Source of the DNA: Armillaria gallica
Lineage: Eukaryota; Basidiomycota; Agaricomycetes; Agaricales; Physalacriaceae
Reading direction: 5' to 3'
Length of the DNA stretch: 64,000 bases
NCBI GenBank assembly: GCA_037576215.1
Contig: JBANDB010000020.1
Span: 1-64,000 of the forward strand
Shown: one piece after another, positions 55,201 through 64,000 of the stretch
Layout of the letters: every line of letters starts with the position of its first letter
How positions within the stretch are numbered: position 1 is the stretch's first letter
Notes under the pieces: model-generated
What the model was told of the DNA's origin: nothing
Database searches by the model: none
Seen by the model: only the letters and a program-made list of their open reading frames with translations
Translations under genes and position numbers: made by a program

Positions 55201-56121
55201 GTCGTGATCTCTGATAGAGGACCCCAATTCGTCTCCAGGTTTATGAAGGAGTTGTACCGACTCCTCGATATCACACAAAACGCCTCCACGGCGTTTCACC
55301 CTCAAACAGACGGACAAACAGAGAGGGCTAATCAGGAGATCATCAAATACCTCCGAATATTTGTAAACCACCGACAGAACGATTGGAGCGACTGGCTACC
55401 CTTAGCGGAATTTGCCCACAACAACCGCATCCACAGCGCGACAGGCAAAAGCCCCTTTATGGTCCTATATGGACGGAACCCACGGATCCTTCCAGACACC
55501 CGACGTCCACCTTCTCTCTCTAATCCAGCGGCGGGAGATTTCGCCAGAAAGATAAGTCAGATTCACGAAGAAACCAAGGCGGCACTCGATGACGCAGCCC
55601 GAAAGATGAAGGAACAATACGACAAAGGAAAGCGGAGCGCCCACCCGTATCAGATAGGCGACCGCGTATGGCTAGACGCCACGAACCTTCGTCTCCCTCG
55701 GCCCAAGAAGAAGCTGGACGACAAACGGGTCGGCCCATTCCTCATCACGGAAAAAGCCGGCGCCAGTGCCTTCAAGCTCAAACTGCCGCCACACTGGAAG
55801 ATCCATCCTCGTTTCAACGAGAAACTGCTGACCCCATACAGACCACCAGAATTCCCCAATCAGCAACCTCCTCCACCTCCTCCACCTGACTTAATCGAAA
55901 ACGAAGAAGAATACGAAGTCGAGGAAGTACTCGACATCAGACCAAGACAGATTCGTGGACGACGAGGCCAGAAGTCGCGAACTACACACGACTACTTCGT
56001 AAAATGGAAAGGGTGGACCAGGGAACACAATTCGTGGGTCCGGGAAGAGGATATGGAACACGCACAAGACGTTATCAGTGACTTTGAGACCCAACACGGA
56101 GCCATACGGGCGGTGTCGTGA
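52276..56121 (+). CDS. pol: Pol polyprotein: PR-RT-RNase H-IN-chromodomain (1281 aa)
   Basis: Intact frame from ATG 52276 (MEEVPDEEDDTSYRQW). Aspartic protease: LLDSGCTGS with D144-S145-G146, and YLGHDWLKRHNP. Reverse transcriptase: [20 protein letters not shown] and VTIYLDDILIF with YLDD at 496-499. RNase H: VEADSSEGAVGAIL (D644) and YEIYDKELLAI. Integrase: HHCC zinc site HDHITAGHPGIEK..CETCQRTK, then the DD35E triad D920 (SIDMVTGL), D980 (VISDRGPQF) and E1016 (TDGQTERAN). The C-terminal chromodomain, residues about 1208-1270, reads EEYEVEEVLDIRPR and DYFVKWKGWTREHNSWV. All catalytic residues are present, so the product is probably active. The chromodomain is expected to steer integration to methylated-histone chromatin. 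Confidence 0.93.
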   Translation: MEEVPDEEDDTSYRQWKARGSPIGLPSPSLPASVSPTSPRSTEPTGWVKPFDVDWTLRWVRQTKTFEGGRSRLGTWVPKSRFGELTPNLVDQLRTEDWESARERMYELREPIRYIRGEGSDLMIPITLEPCTGRRVLATKALLDSGCTGSAINRAYVEEHGLDTRKVKIPIPVYNADGTCNADGDVTEFVELCMTIGHHRERIDLAVTNLGKRDVYLGHDWLKRHNPSVNWKTGSVLFGRCDCVTNPFRLPDADPDDQWDELAEGESILAVRMEEELIIRAMHHANDLAAKAQEGKPKQSFEDLVPEHYRSFRDLFEKDSFDALPDRKPWDHAIELVPNAKATLDCKVYPLNRNEQEQLDKFLDENLESGRIRPSKSPFASPFFFVKKKDGTLRPVQDYRKLNEMTIKNRYPLPLITELIDKLRGAKYFTKLDVRWGYNNVRIKEGDEEKAAFRMNRGLFKPTVMFFGLTNSPATFQWMMNDIFKDLVAEGKVTIYLDDILIFSWTLGEHRTIVQRVLQRLRTNKLFLKAEKCEFEVLETEYLGVIVSENSVRMDPVKVAGIAEWPMPRKKKELQSFLGFTNFYRKFIRMYSKVVKPLTQLTGNAEWTWGPAQQRAFEELKRRMAEDVVLAIPNDDEPFRVEADSSEGAVGAILSQQQNGTWRPVAFMSKSLSATERNYEIYDKELLAIMLALSEWRHYLMGAKHDIEIWTDHQNLQYFRLPQKLNRRQARWVTELAEYHFKLFHKPGAQNVKADLLSRRSDHDQGTKDNDDMVVLEASHFRALIMPTAGETQRAVEEATRQEELWDEGIATSLAHERGISRQGGLLYYDGRIYVPRKKALRGDIISQYHDHITAGHPGIEKTKEMILRDYWWPKLRKDVEAYVKGCETCQRTKSDTHARAAPLHPNEVPTGPWTHISIDMVTGLPDSNGHDAMLVIVDRFSKAIIPIACNTELSAEGWARLLRDHVYARHGMPQVVISDRGPQFVSRFMKELYRLLDITQNASTAFHPQTDGQTERANQEIIKYLRIFVNHRQNDWSDWLPLAEFAHNNRIHSATGKSPFMVLYGRNPRILPDTRRPPSLSNPAAGDFARKISQIHEETKAALDDAARKMKEQYDKGKRSAHPYQIGDRVWLDATNLRLPRPKKKLDDKRVGPFLITEKAGASAFKLKLPPHWKIHPRFNEKLLTPYRPPEFPNQQPPPPPPPDLIENEEEYEVEEVLDIRPRQIRGRRGQKSRTTHDYFVKWKGWTREHNSWVREEDMEHAQDVISDFETQHGAIRAVS

Positions 56122-56471
56122 CTCGCGCCCTATAACGGGGATAGCTATGGGCCCCATAGATTACGACACTCACGACGCGCGCATGACCTTATGACTTAAC
56201 AGACGTGCCAGGACGAGTTAAGGACTTGCCTGTACCGCTCTCGTCTCCACCATACGGAAAATCCTCATCTTGTAGCAACTCCGAATTGGACAAGACAATG
56301 TCGCAGAACGGATGGCGGTGGTGGGATAAAGAGAAATCCCTCGTCTCTCGGGGCAACAAACTCCGTTGAGACAATGTCGCAGACTCGGACGCCTAGACCA
56401 CACGGCAAGACGATGAAGTGCGGGGAGCGACCTTACTGGCAGTCGGGACGCCTGCCTTAATAGGGGGGTGA
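56122..56471 (+). other. Non-coding 3' region with a conserved hairpin
   Basis: Holds two direct copies of gacaatgtcgcaga (about 56298 and 56371). At 56438-56456 it holds ggcagtcgggacgcctgcc (stem GGCAG/CTGCC), which is repeated exactly in the old element at 59876-59894. Confidence 0.55.
56459..56471 (+). other. Polypurine tract of the young element
   Basis: aataggggggtga immediately before the 3' LTR, the expected plus-strand primer. The old copy has aatgagggggtga at the same place. Confidence 0.75.
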
Positions 56472-56832
56472 TGTTACGATTTATTTACTTTTTCCTTATC
56501 TTATCTTATCCGGCACCTCGGCACCTCGGCACCCCAGCAGTACGGCACGATACCCCAAGAAACTCTTAGACTACCCCAAAACTTCCCATGCGAAGCCGCA
56601 ACCAATGGACTAATAATAGATCCCGAATATCGTATATAAGTAGCATAGCCTTCAGCTTGTAACCCAGCTTTGAGCTAAGTTTATACCACCTGGACTTTTC
56701 TCTTCCCGCTCGCCGAGAGACTAACGGTTACCGCCTCGCTGTAACAGACGCCACGGTTCTATCGCCCTACCCAAAGTGAGAGGTAGCGCGCGTTAGACGC
56801 CTTGTCCGTTATTCCCGAGTCCGGACATAACA
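56472..56832 (+). repeat. 3' LTR of the young element
   Basis: 361 bp. By eye it differs from the 5' LTR by one T/C and one G/A site near its start. Followed by the ccatg duplication. Confidence 0.93.
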
Positions 56833-56837
56833 CCATG
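56833..56837. repeat. Target-site duplication (right) of the young element
   Basis: ccatg, identical to 48387-48391. Confidence 0.9.
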
Positions 56838-59820
56838 CACCACACCAACTACTTAGCAGCCAAGGCTAATGCCGACAAGCCCAGGAAGACCTTTGAAGAG
56901 CTGGTACCAGCCCACTACCACTCCTTCCATGACCTGTTTTCCAAGGAAAACTTCGACAAACTACCCAAACGAAAGCCATGGGATCACACCATCGAGCTCA
57001 TCCCCAATGCGAAGTCGACCCTGGACTGCAAAGTCTATCCTTTGAACCGAAACGAACAAGAATAGCTCGACAAGTTCCTCGATGAGAATCTGGAATCAGG
57101 ACGCATTCGCCCCTCTAAATCCCCATTCGCCTCCCCCTTTTTCTTTGTTAAGAAAAAGGACGGCATGCTCTGCTTGGTACAGGACTACCGCAAGCTCAAC
57201 GAGATGACCATTAAGAACCGATATCCGCTACCACTCATCTCTGAGCTCATTGACAAGCTTTGTGGGGCCAAATACTTCATGAAGCTCAACATGCACTGGG
57301 GCTATAACAACGTCTGAATTAGGGAAGGGGACAAGGAGAAGGCTGCCTTCCGCACAAACTGGGGCCTTTTCGAACCCACCATTATGTTCTTTGGGCTCAC
57401 CAACTCACCCGCCACATTCCAGTGGATGATGAACAACATCTTCAAGGACCTGATCGCTGAGGGAAAGGTCACGATCTACCTTGATGACATCCTGATCTTC
57501 AGTAAAGACCTGCAGGAACACCAACGAATTGTATGGTGCATCCTTCAGCGCCTCCGAGAGAACAAGCTCTTCCTGAAGGCAGAGAAGTGCGAGTTTGAGG
57601 TCCTCGAGATGGAGTACCTCGGCATCATTATCAGTGAAAACTCAATCCAAATGGACCCAGTCAAGATCGCCAGCATCACAGAGTGGCCCGTGCCCAGAAA
57701 GAAGAAGGAACTGCAGTCACTCCTTGAGTTCATGAACTTCTACCGGAAGTTCATCAAGATGTATTCGAAGGTTGTCAAGCTGCTCATGCAGCTCACAGGC
57801 AACTCTGAATGGAAATGGGGAGAGGCCCAGCAAAAGGCATTCGAGGAACTCAAGTGTTGTATGGCTGAGGATATAATTCTCGCCATTCCAAACGATGATG
57901 GCTCCTTCCAGGTCGAAGCTGATGCCAGTGAAGGGGCGGTCAGCGCAGTACTCAGTCAACAGCAGAACAGTGCCTGGTGCCCCGTGGCCTTCATGTCAAA
58001 GTCATTAAGTGCAATGGAACTATGAGATCTACGACAAAGAGCTGCTTGCGATCATGCTCGCACTCTCTGAATGGTGCCACTACCTCATGGGTGCCCGACA
58101 CGATGTAGAAATCTGGACAGACCATCAGAATCTCCAGTACTTCCGATTACCACAGAAACTGAATCGACGACAGGCCCACTGGGTTATGGAGCTCACTGAA
58201 TATCACTTCAAGCTCCTCCACAAACCCGGTGCTCAAAACGTGAAAGCCAACCTACTTTCCCAACGAAGCAACCATGACCAGGGGACAAAGGATAATGATG
58301 ACATCGTCATCCTACAGCCCACTCACTTCCGGGCCCTCATCATGCCCACGACCTCTGAAGTTCATCAACAAATCAAAGAAGCCACAAGACAGGAGGAGCT
58401 GTGGGACGATGGCATCACCACATCTCTTGCTCATGAACGAGGGATCTCCCGACAAGGAGGACTCCTCCATTACAACGGAAGAATCTATGTATCCCGCAAG
58501 AAGACGCTACAGGGCGAAATTATTTCCCAGTACCACAACCACATCACCGCCGGCCATCTCGGAATAGAGAAAACGAGGGAGCTAGTACTCCATGACTATT
58601 GATGGCTGAAGCTCAAGAAGGACATCGAAGTCTATGTAAAAGGCTGCAAAACTTGTCAGCGAACAAAATCGGACACACACACAAAAGCAGCACCGTTACA
58701 TCTGAACAAGATACCAGTCGGGCCATGGATGCACATATTGGTCAACATGGTCACCAGACTACCTGACTCCAACAGTCATGACACAATGCTCATAGTTGTT
58801 GACAGATTCTCGAAGGCCATCATCCTGATCACCTGCAATGTTGAACTCTTGGCGGAGGGATGGGCAAAACTCCTACAGGATCATGTCTATGCCTGTCATG
58901 GCATGCCCTGAGTAGTCATCTCTGACAGAGGCCCCCAGTTCATGTCGAAATTCATGAAAGAACTCTACTGAATGCTCGACATTACACCCAACGTGTCCAC
59001 CACGTTTCACCCACAAACCAACGGGCAAACAGAACAAGTCAATCAGGAGATTATCAAGTACCTTAGGATCTTTGTCAATTATTGACAAACCGACTGGAGC
59101 GACTGGCTACCCCTTGCCAAGTTCGCTCACAACAACTGAATCCACAGTGTGATGGGCAAAAGCCCATTCATGGTACTCTATGGAAGGAGCCCACAAGTCC
59201 TCCCAGACTCTCCACAATCAACACTGTTCTCCAACCCCATGGCAGAAGACTTCATCAAAACCATGACCTCCATTCATGCTGAGACCCGGAAAGCCCTCAA
59301 AGAAGTGGCCAGAAGGATGAAGGCTCAGTACGACAAAAGCAAGTGTACCGCTCACCCTCACAAGACAGGAGATCGCATATGGCTCAATGCCACCAATCTC
59401 CACTTACCTCGACCAAAGAAGAAGCTGGATGGCAAATGTGTCAGCTCCTTCTTGATCCCCAAAAAAGCTGGCGCAAGTGTGTATAAACTCAAGCTGCCGC
59501 CGCACTGGAAGATTCACCCATGCTTCAATGAGAAGCTCCTGACACCATATACACCACCTTCCTTCCCCAATCAGGAACTGCCACTGCCGCCACCTCCTGA
59601 TCTCATCGAAGATGAGGAAGAGTACAAAGTCGAAGAGGTTCTCGATGCCTGACCACGCCAAATACGTGGACGACAAGGACAAAAATCACGAACAACAACA
59701 GACTACTTTGTTAAATGGAAGGGATGGACATAGGAGCACAACTCCTGGGTACAAGAGGAGGATATGGAGCATGCACAGGAAGCGATTGAGGAATATGAAG
59801 CATGCCACTGCCAAGCATGA
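56833..59820 (+). pseudogene. Old element pol: RT, RNase H, integrase and chromodomain
   Basis: Continues the split protease frame (HHTNYLAAKANADKPRKTFE). RT has [18 protein letters not shown] and TIYLDDILIFSKDL, RNase H has VEADASEGAVSAVL, integrase has HNHITAGHLGIEKT and ISDRGPQFMSK, and the chromodomain has DYFVKWKGWT. Inactivating changes include TAG at 57063-57065 (Gln in the young copy), TGA at 57315 (Arg), a 4-nt deletion near 58015, TGA in the integrase zinc region near 58602 (Trp), and TGA near 58910, 58970, 59086, 59139 and 59650. Conservative substitutions in the open parts show that it decayed after a period of functional evolution. Confidence 0.85.
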
Positions 59821-59909
59821 CATGTGGAATCATCAGGAAACAAAAATGGCAACTTCGACAGCAATGAGCATTAATGGCAGTCGGGACGCCTGCCTTAATG
59901 AGGGGGTGA

Positions 59910-60276
59910 TGTTACAATTTATTCACTTTTTCTTATCTTATCATGGCACCTCAGCATCTCGGCACCCAGCACCACATGTGATTACCAGTGCTAAACCGAA
60001 CGACTTCAACGTTCCCATTCATCAAAGCAACGAATGACAGATGGATATGGTATATATATAGAACGGATGAACAGTATATAAGTAGCATAGCTCTCAGCCT
60101 GTAACCCTAGCTTTGAGCTAAATCCATAATCCACAGACTTTACTCTTTTCACTAGCCGAGAGTCTAAATGTTAAACATCTCGCTGTAGCAAACACCACAG
60201 TTCCATCTGCCTGCCCAAAGTGAGAGGCAGTGTCTGTTGGATGCCTCATTTGTTACTCCCAAGTCTGTCCCTAACA
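59910..60276 (+). repeat. 3' LTR of the old element
   Basis: From tgttacaattt to ccctaaca, preceded by aatgagggggtga. Alignable with the young LTR throughout (cacctcagcat, gtatataagtagcatag, agctttgagctaa, cccaaagtgagag), but clearly diverged. The matching 5' LTR is absent. Confidence 0.85.
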
Positions 60277-61271
60277 ATTACACAATACAATACAGTGCGC
60301 CTGCTCTGCAATGTACAGAACTTGTGATTGATGAAGCCAACACAATGCTACCTGTCAGATATGACAGTAATCACAGCTTCAGGACTGTGCATAATGCTAC
60401 AAACTTGAACCCCGTTGAGGGGATCATTGATCCCATATCCATCGCATGGCATACATATGACACTAATGGGACATCCACAGTTTCTGGGACTCGTTGCTCA
60501 CTCTATAACACCACCCAGCAATCTCTTGTATCATTCATGAACAACACCGGAATGATTCTCCCCAGTATCATATCCTATAACAGCCCACTAAATCCATACC
60601 CCCAAGGGACTCAAATTTTAAGGTGCCCTGAGCCTGAGAACAGCAGCAATGCCACCATCCTCTCCTTCTACACCTACATACTAGTTGGGAAATGGCTCTT
60701 TGACCAGCTTGATGGAGCCCTTATACACCAAACAGAACAGACTCTGAATGGAGAGACAAAACACTTTTGGCAACCTAGCATTGACTCCCCATTCAATTTG
60801 GCCACCAATAATCTATTTTCACTGAATGAAACAGCCAGAACGTTTACTCCAAATGGTGGAAATGTCAGCAGCGCATTGGAGCAGATCCTAGTAAATCTCA
60901 CCGTCACACTCATAACTCATTGGAGCCAAACGACTATGGTTGATGCATTGGTTGCACAGGATCAGCTGGTATGGGTTTATCATATCCAAAGATTATGGAT
61001 TATATACATGACTGCATTGGCAGTAACAGCAGCATGCGGTGCTGTCAGGTTGGCTTGCATGCTGAAGAATGGAGAGGATAGAGACTTAACTTTCTGGGAT
61101 ATTGTCCGGGCGACCAGGAACTCAGAATTGGATGTTGTTGTAGATGGAGGAGAATGTGGGGATGCAGGAGGAAGTAACATGCTGCAGTACACTGTCCAAG
61201 GAAGGGATCTGGAGGCGAATACTTCCGGTGTCTTCATACTGGCCAGGCCTCATCGCAAGGGATCCAACTAG
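60277..61271 (+). pseudogene. 3' part of a sequon-rich membrane-protein gene, truncated by the old LTR
   Basis: The open frame runs straight out of the LTR into protein-like sequence (YTIQYSAPALQCTELVIDEA), so the original 5' part has been lost. The body has at least eight N-glycosylation sequons (NATN, NGTS, NTTQ, NNTG, NSSN, NETA, NVSS, NLTV), consistent with an extracellular domain. A hydrophobic segment follows (IIYMTALAVTAACGAVRLAC), then a short cytoplasmic tail (NGEDRDLTFWDIVRATRNSE) ending FILARPHRKGSN. It resembles a family of agaricomycete hypothetical multi-pass membrane proteins, judged from memory. No start codon or N-terminal half was found on either side of the retroelement. 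Confidence 0.65.
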
Positions 61272-61467
61272 ATAGACAGATAGACTTGCCGATTGTGTCA
61301 TACCACTGTATCCTGGTAGCTGGTCCTTAATCAGGTTCTCAGGACACAACCATAGGAAGCCGGCGGACATCTGTGCATAGTATGTGTACATACAAATTGT
61401 GATAGTTCGGGAATGTGTGGACTGTAGAATGTGGGAGTAGGATACATATAGCAAAAGCCAGATAGCT

Positions 61468-61944
61468 TCAAGTGCATAGGCCCCTCTTTGGCCCATGTCC
61501 GCAGCAATTCTTCACCTCGCTAATATCCTTCAAGGAGAATGGAATAAAGCCCAAGGAGTCAGGCAATTGACTCGGTGAGACACTTGCTTCTTCATCCTCT
61601 ACGATACACAGCTGGCGAGGTAAGTATTTAGTCGGTGCGAGGGGACCAATCGAGCCAAACGACGTATCTCCATCTTCTAAATCTGTGATGAGGGACGTGT
61701 CTATAAGATCATCATCAAAGACGTTGTTTACATGAAGGAATGCATTATTTGTATACTTGAGGGTCCCAACTGGTTCATCCTGAGAGGCAATAGATTCGAA
61801 CAACTTGAATGATAACGAGTCAATGGAAACATAAGAATGAGAGGGGACCGGGATGATAACGATGTTATGGAAATGCGCGTTCATAATTTGCCCAGCCCCA
61901 TAGTAGTACGGAGATTTACCATTAAAACAACAAGTTCTTCCCAT
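61468..61944 (-). CDS. Hypothetical 158-aa protein
   Basis: The frame from ATG 61942-61944 (MGRTCCFNGKSPYYYGAGQI) to a stop at 61468 has balanced composition with an acidic middle (NNVFDDDLIDTSLITDLEDG) and a Cys-containing end (NCCGHGPKRGLCT). No domain is recognised. It lies between the truncated membrane-protein gene and its paralogue. It might be a genuine single-exon gene or chance. Confidence 0.3.
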   Translation of the reverse strand: MGRTCCFNGKSPYYYGAGQIMNAHFHNIVIIPVPSHSYVSIDSLSFKLFESIASQDEPVGTLKYTNNAFLHVNNVFDDDLIDTSLITDLEDGDTSFGSIGPLAPTKYLPRQLCIVEDEEASVSPSQLPDSLGFIPFSLKDISEVKNCCGHGPKRGLCT

Positions 61945-62029
61945 AAAAAACTCACAACAAAGGACGTGCAAGCATATAGCGGAAAGAAGGACCCTTGTAT
62001 CCCAAGTCCATCAAAAAGGTCTCCCTTGG

Positions 62030-62575
62030 CACTATGATTCGCTTGGAGGAAGCCTCCACATACTCACCCGAGACGTCACCACCGCACATCCAATATTTTA
62101 ATATCTCGCTTGACAAAACAACCGGCACGTTCGTCCTGAACAGCGAAATGTCATCAGTACTCTGGAATGGATCCTAGTAAATGCTACAGTTGCGATGATA
62201 ACTTCCAGGGGGCCACACAGCCTTGGTCAATGTGTCTGTGGTGCAGGGTCGGCTTGTATCAGTTTACCATGCCCAGAAATTATAGCTTATCTACGCGATT
62301 GTTTTGGCATAGCAGCAACGTGCGGTGGCATCACATTGGCTTGCAAGTTGAAGGACGGAAGGGAGAGCGACTTGGAATTTTGGGAGCACATGCAGCCAGG
62401 AGCTGGGAATCGGATGCTGTGGCAGAAGGGGAGAAGATTGGAGAAGCGGGAAGAAATACCCTGTTACGGTGCGAGGTGTTTCCTTGAAAGAATAGATGCA
62501 GATAGGAATGCTTCAGGTGTCTTCATAGTGGCCAGGCCATGTCACAAAGAATCGAGCTACACAGATACAGAATGA
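62030..62575 (+). pseudogene. Decayed paralogue of the 60277-61271 membrane protein
   Basis: FNISLDKTTGTFVLNSEMSS, then after a frameshift STLEWILVNATVAMIT, then after another CFGIAATCGGITLACKLKDG and RESDLEFWEHMQPGAGNR, ending GVFIVARPCHKESS. Each piece aligns in order with the intact paralogue (NETARTFTPNG, ALEQILVNLTV, AACGAVRLACMLKNGEDRD, GVFILARPHRKGSN). At least two frame changes, so non-functional. Confidence 0.65.
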
Positions 62576-62665
62576 TAAGAGTTTTGCAGACATATGAACT
62601 TATCATATCATAATCATATATGTCTGTGACCAAGGCAAAGCTCTGGCTGGAATAGAACAGAATTC

Positions 62666-62914
62666 ATGAGCCAAGGACCATCATTTGATGACTATAGACA
62701 GCCTGAGATAGAGATCATTTGGGCTCTTTGCAGAGCAGAGGTTGAAGAAAACAGGATGATGAGAATCGAGATTCAGCGCTTCAGCGGTCCGGGTCCGGAC
62801 ATGACACAATTGGACACAACCAATCCCGCCGCCGCGCCATTGAACATTAGTCTATTGTTTAACGCGGGGGGGTTGCCGTTCAAGGGCGTTATGACAAAGC
62901 CTTATATAATTTGA
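62666..62914 (+). CDS. Doubtful 82-codon ORF
   Basis: ATG 62666, MSQGPSFDDYRQPEIEIIWA to GVMTKPYII*. No domain. The second half overlaps a GC-rich gccgccgcgcc tract that looks intergenic. Confidence 0.2.
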   Translation: MSQGPSFDDYRQPEIEIIWALCRAEVEENRMMRIEIQRFSGPGPDMTQLDTTNPAAAPLNISLLFNAGGLPFKGVMTKPYII

Positions 62915-63409
62915 TGGCCTTGCGTCGGCACCGCGCCAAATCGATTAGGTTTTGAGCTTACCGGCGGCAGGTTTGGCATGCCGAATTCAAGCCGGCTAGC
63001 GCGTTTCGACAGAAAATACTGCTTGCTTCGCTTTCCCTCCATAATTGTTCAATTTGACATTACCATACACTTTGAACATTATATATATTAGTTTACTACG
63101 CGTCCCAAGACCCTGTAATACAGGATTTATTCATTGCCGGAATCCCATCAGATTTGTAATAACTGAGTTGAACGGTAAATAGCCTATTTAAGCAACAGAC
63201 TCCATACACTCACTACAACCTCACCCCCACCGTAGTCGTGTATGATGCGTCTGTCTACGAGAGACTAATTGAACATCAACAACGTCAAACAAACGTGATT
63301 TTCTTTCGACCACCATGGCGAACCCTTGCCTACACTTGCTCTATTAAGATGAACCATCCAAAGATGGCTGTGGATAGACGCGCGCGTGCAGGGCACGAGG
63401 TATGCAACA
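62915..63409. other. Gene-less stretch
   Basis: No supported gene. A short open frame at 63238-63579 overlaps the next entry and has no recognisable content. Confidence 0.35.
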
Positions 63410-63613
63410 ATGCTTTTTTTGGCGCTCATCATACTGACGACGGGCTCTGTAGGGTCGTTGTGCCGCCATCAATTAAATTTGTTCTTTCAATACCGAAGCC
63501 AATTTCCAGGTGTCGACTGTCGAATATTTACAAGATCCCTGTGCGTCGTACAGGCTTCATCAATGGCAAAGAAGGCTGACCGGCTTTTCTCGTTCGGACG
63601 GCGAATAGCTTGA
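63410..63613 (+). CDS. Doubtful small secreted-type ORF
   Basis: ATG 63410 opens MLFLALIILTTGSVGSLC, which has the form of a signal peptide, followed by about 50 residues with no recognisable domain (ending DRLFSFGRRIA). Without transcript support it could be chance. Confidence 0.2.
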   Translation: MLFLALIILTTGSVGSLCRHQLNLFFQYRSQFPGVDCRIFTRSLCVVQASSMAKKADRLFSFGRRIA

Positions 63614-63681
63614 CTTTGTCGGGTCAGTCGGAATCAACTGACTCCAAACACGTACCCTTCCTTTCTTGACCGTTTATCACC

Positions 63682-64000
63682 ATGCCGACATACTCCTCCC
63701 GTTCTCGAACTTCAACAATAATTTCATATCCGTTCGTCGTCATCAACCACGGAAGCTTATGGAAAGTCAAGGTGCGGCGTTTTATGTGATGAAGGGTTTC
63801 TCATCTGACTGGTAGATTGAAGGTCCGATCCCTTATCGTATCAGCAGACAATGGCGTACGCGCGTATATTCGAACCCATTAGTTTTCCAAAAGTTAGGTC
63901 CGAAGTTACTCGTGACGCGCGCGCGTGAAGGGCCATGTAAAGTGTATGTATCTACACCACATGCTGTCGTCGATGCGTGAACTAACATTGTCGCAGGTAT
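63682..64000 (+). CDS. 5' end of an unidentified multi-exon gene (right edge)
   Basis: ATG 63682 opens MPTYSSRSRTSTIISYPFVV. Exon 1 ends at 63771. The intron 63772-63815 (44 bp, gtgcgg to ggtag, with ctgac as a branch-like site) joins in frame to exon 2 (IEGPIPYRISRQWRTRVYSN), which ends near 63897 at a gtccga donor. The rest lies beyond the window. The family is not recognised. Confidence 0.35.

Larger units (their letters stand above)
48392..56832 (+). mobile_element. Young full-length Ty3/gypsy chromovirus (8441 bp)
   Basis: 361-bp LTRs with TG..CA ends, a 5-bp ccatg target duplication, a self-complementary primer site, five ORF blocks, a polypurine tract and an intact pol with a C-terminal chromodomain. 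By eye the LTRs differ at only two sites, so insertion was recent. The order protease-RT-RNase H-integrase-chromodomain and self-priming place it near the Tf1/sushi branch. It interrupts an older relative between protease and RT. Confidence 0.93.
45617..60276 (+). mobile_element. Old, 5'-truncated Ty3/gypsy chromovirus, interrupted at 48392-56832
   Basis: Homology to the young element starts inside gag (codons for DNYWYVP near 45617), so the 5' LTR, leader and gag start are missing. It continues through gag, the gag-pol linker and protease to 48391, and resumes after the insertion at 56833 with RT, RNase H, integrase and chromodomain to about 59820. It ends with a 367-bp 3' LTR (59910-60276). 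Many in-frame stops and several frameshifts make it inactive. A large share of the stops are TGA at positions that are Arg in the young copy. Confidence 0.85.

Noticed and set aside
1..64000. tRNA, rRNA and CRISPR arrays
   Set aside because: Looked for conserved GGTTCGA-type boxes, rRNA-like blocks and regularly spaced repeats. Nothing convincing was found.

Overview
The window is nuclear DNA of a filamentous basidiomycete, most likely an agaricomycete. The evidence is short GT-AG introns of about 45-55 bp, the 'LxPVRRLPVEIL' F-box family typical of mushroom-forming fungi, type I metacaspases, a Sec2-type Rab exchange factor, and chromodomain Ty3/gypsy retrotransposons. No rRNA, tRNA or CRISPR was seen. 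Most of the window is accessory: tandem duplications, pseudogenes and transposons. Only a few genes look like ordinary conserved ones.

Layout. 1-7.4 kb is gene-poor: a fragment of an unknown protein at the left edge, a recurring 'PxFEGAGDDG' peptide-like repeat, foldbacks, one small two-exon gene and a truncated two-exon F-box gene. 7.4-37.8 kb is the dominant feature. It holds five minus-strand type I metacaspase genes (MC1-MC5), each with both halves of the His/Cys dyad readable. They are interleaved with decayed copies of a type B carboxylesterase (CE1, CE2 and short relics) and one nearly complete carboxylesterase (CE3). MC3-MC5 and their flanks form a tandem repeat unit. Between MC1 and MC2 lie an intact F-box gene (FB1) and a paralogue (FB2) that is broken and split by about 1.8 kb of foreign DNA. 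Two hAT-like MITEs with 8-bp target duplications sit in the intergenic DNA. 38.3-39.8 kb carries the SEC2-like gene, probably with a GC-AG intron. 40.4-45.0 kb carries an intact F-box gene (FB3) and a convergent broken paralogue (FB4).

45.6-60.3 kb is a nested pair of chromoviruses. An old, decayed element has been split inside pol by a young 8.4-kb element. The young element has 361-bp LTRs that appear to differ at two sites, a perfect CCATG target duplication, a Tf1-like self-priming primer site, two small membrane-anchored ORFs ahead of gag, and a full protease-RT-RNase H-integrase-chromodomain pol. The old element's 3' LTR abuts the truncated 3' half of a sequon-rich membrane-protein gene, which is followed by a decayed paralogue. 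The right edge holds a few doubtful ORFs and the start of an unidentified multi-exon gene.

How it fits together. The metacaspase/carboxylesterase array looks like a locus growing by unequal exchange: the metacaspases keep their catalytic residues while the passenger carboxylesterase pieces decay. Local expansion of cell-death-type proteases beside F-box paralogues suggests a fast-evolving regulatory or defence/allorecognition locus. That role is inference; no partner such as an NLR was found. Exon boundaries were assigned by eye from splice consensus and paralogue comparison, and should be checked with RNA evidence.
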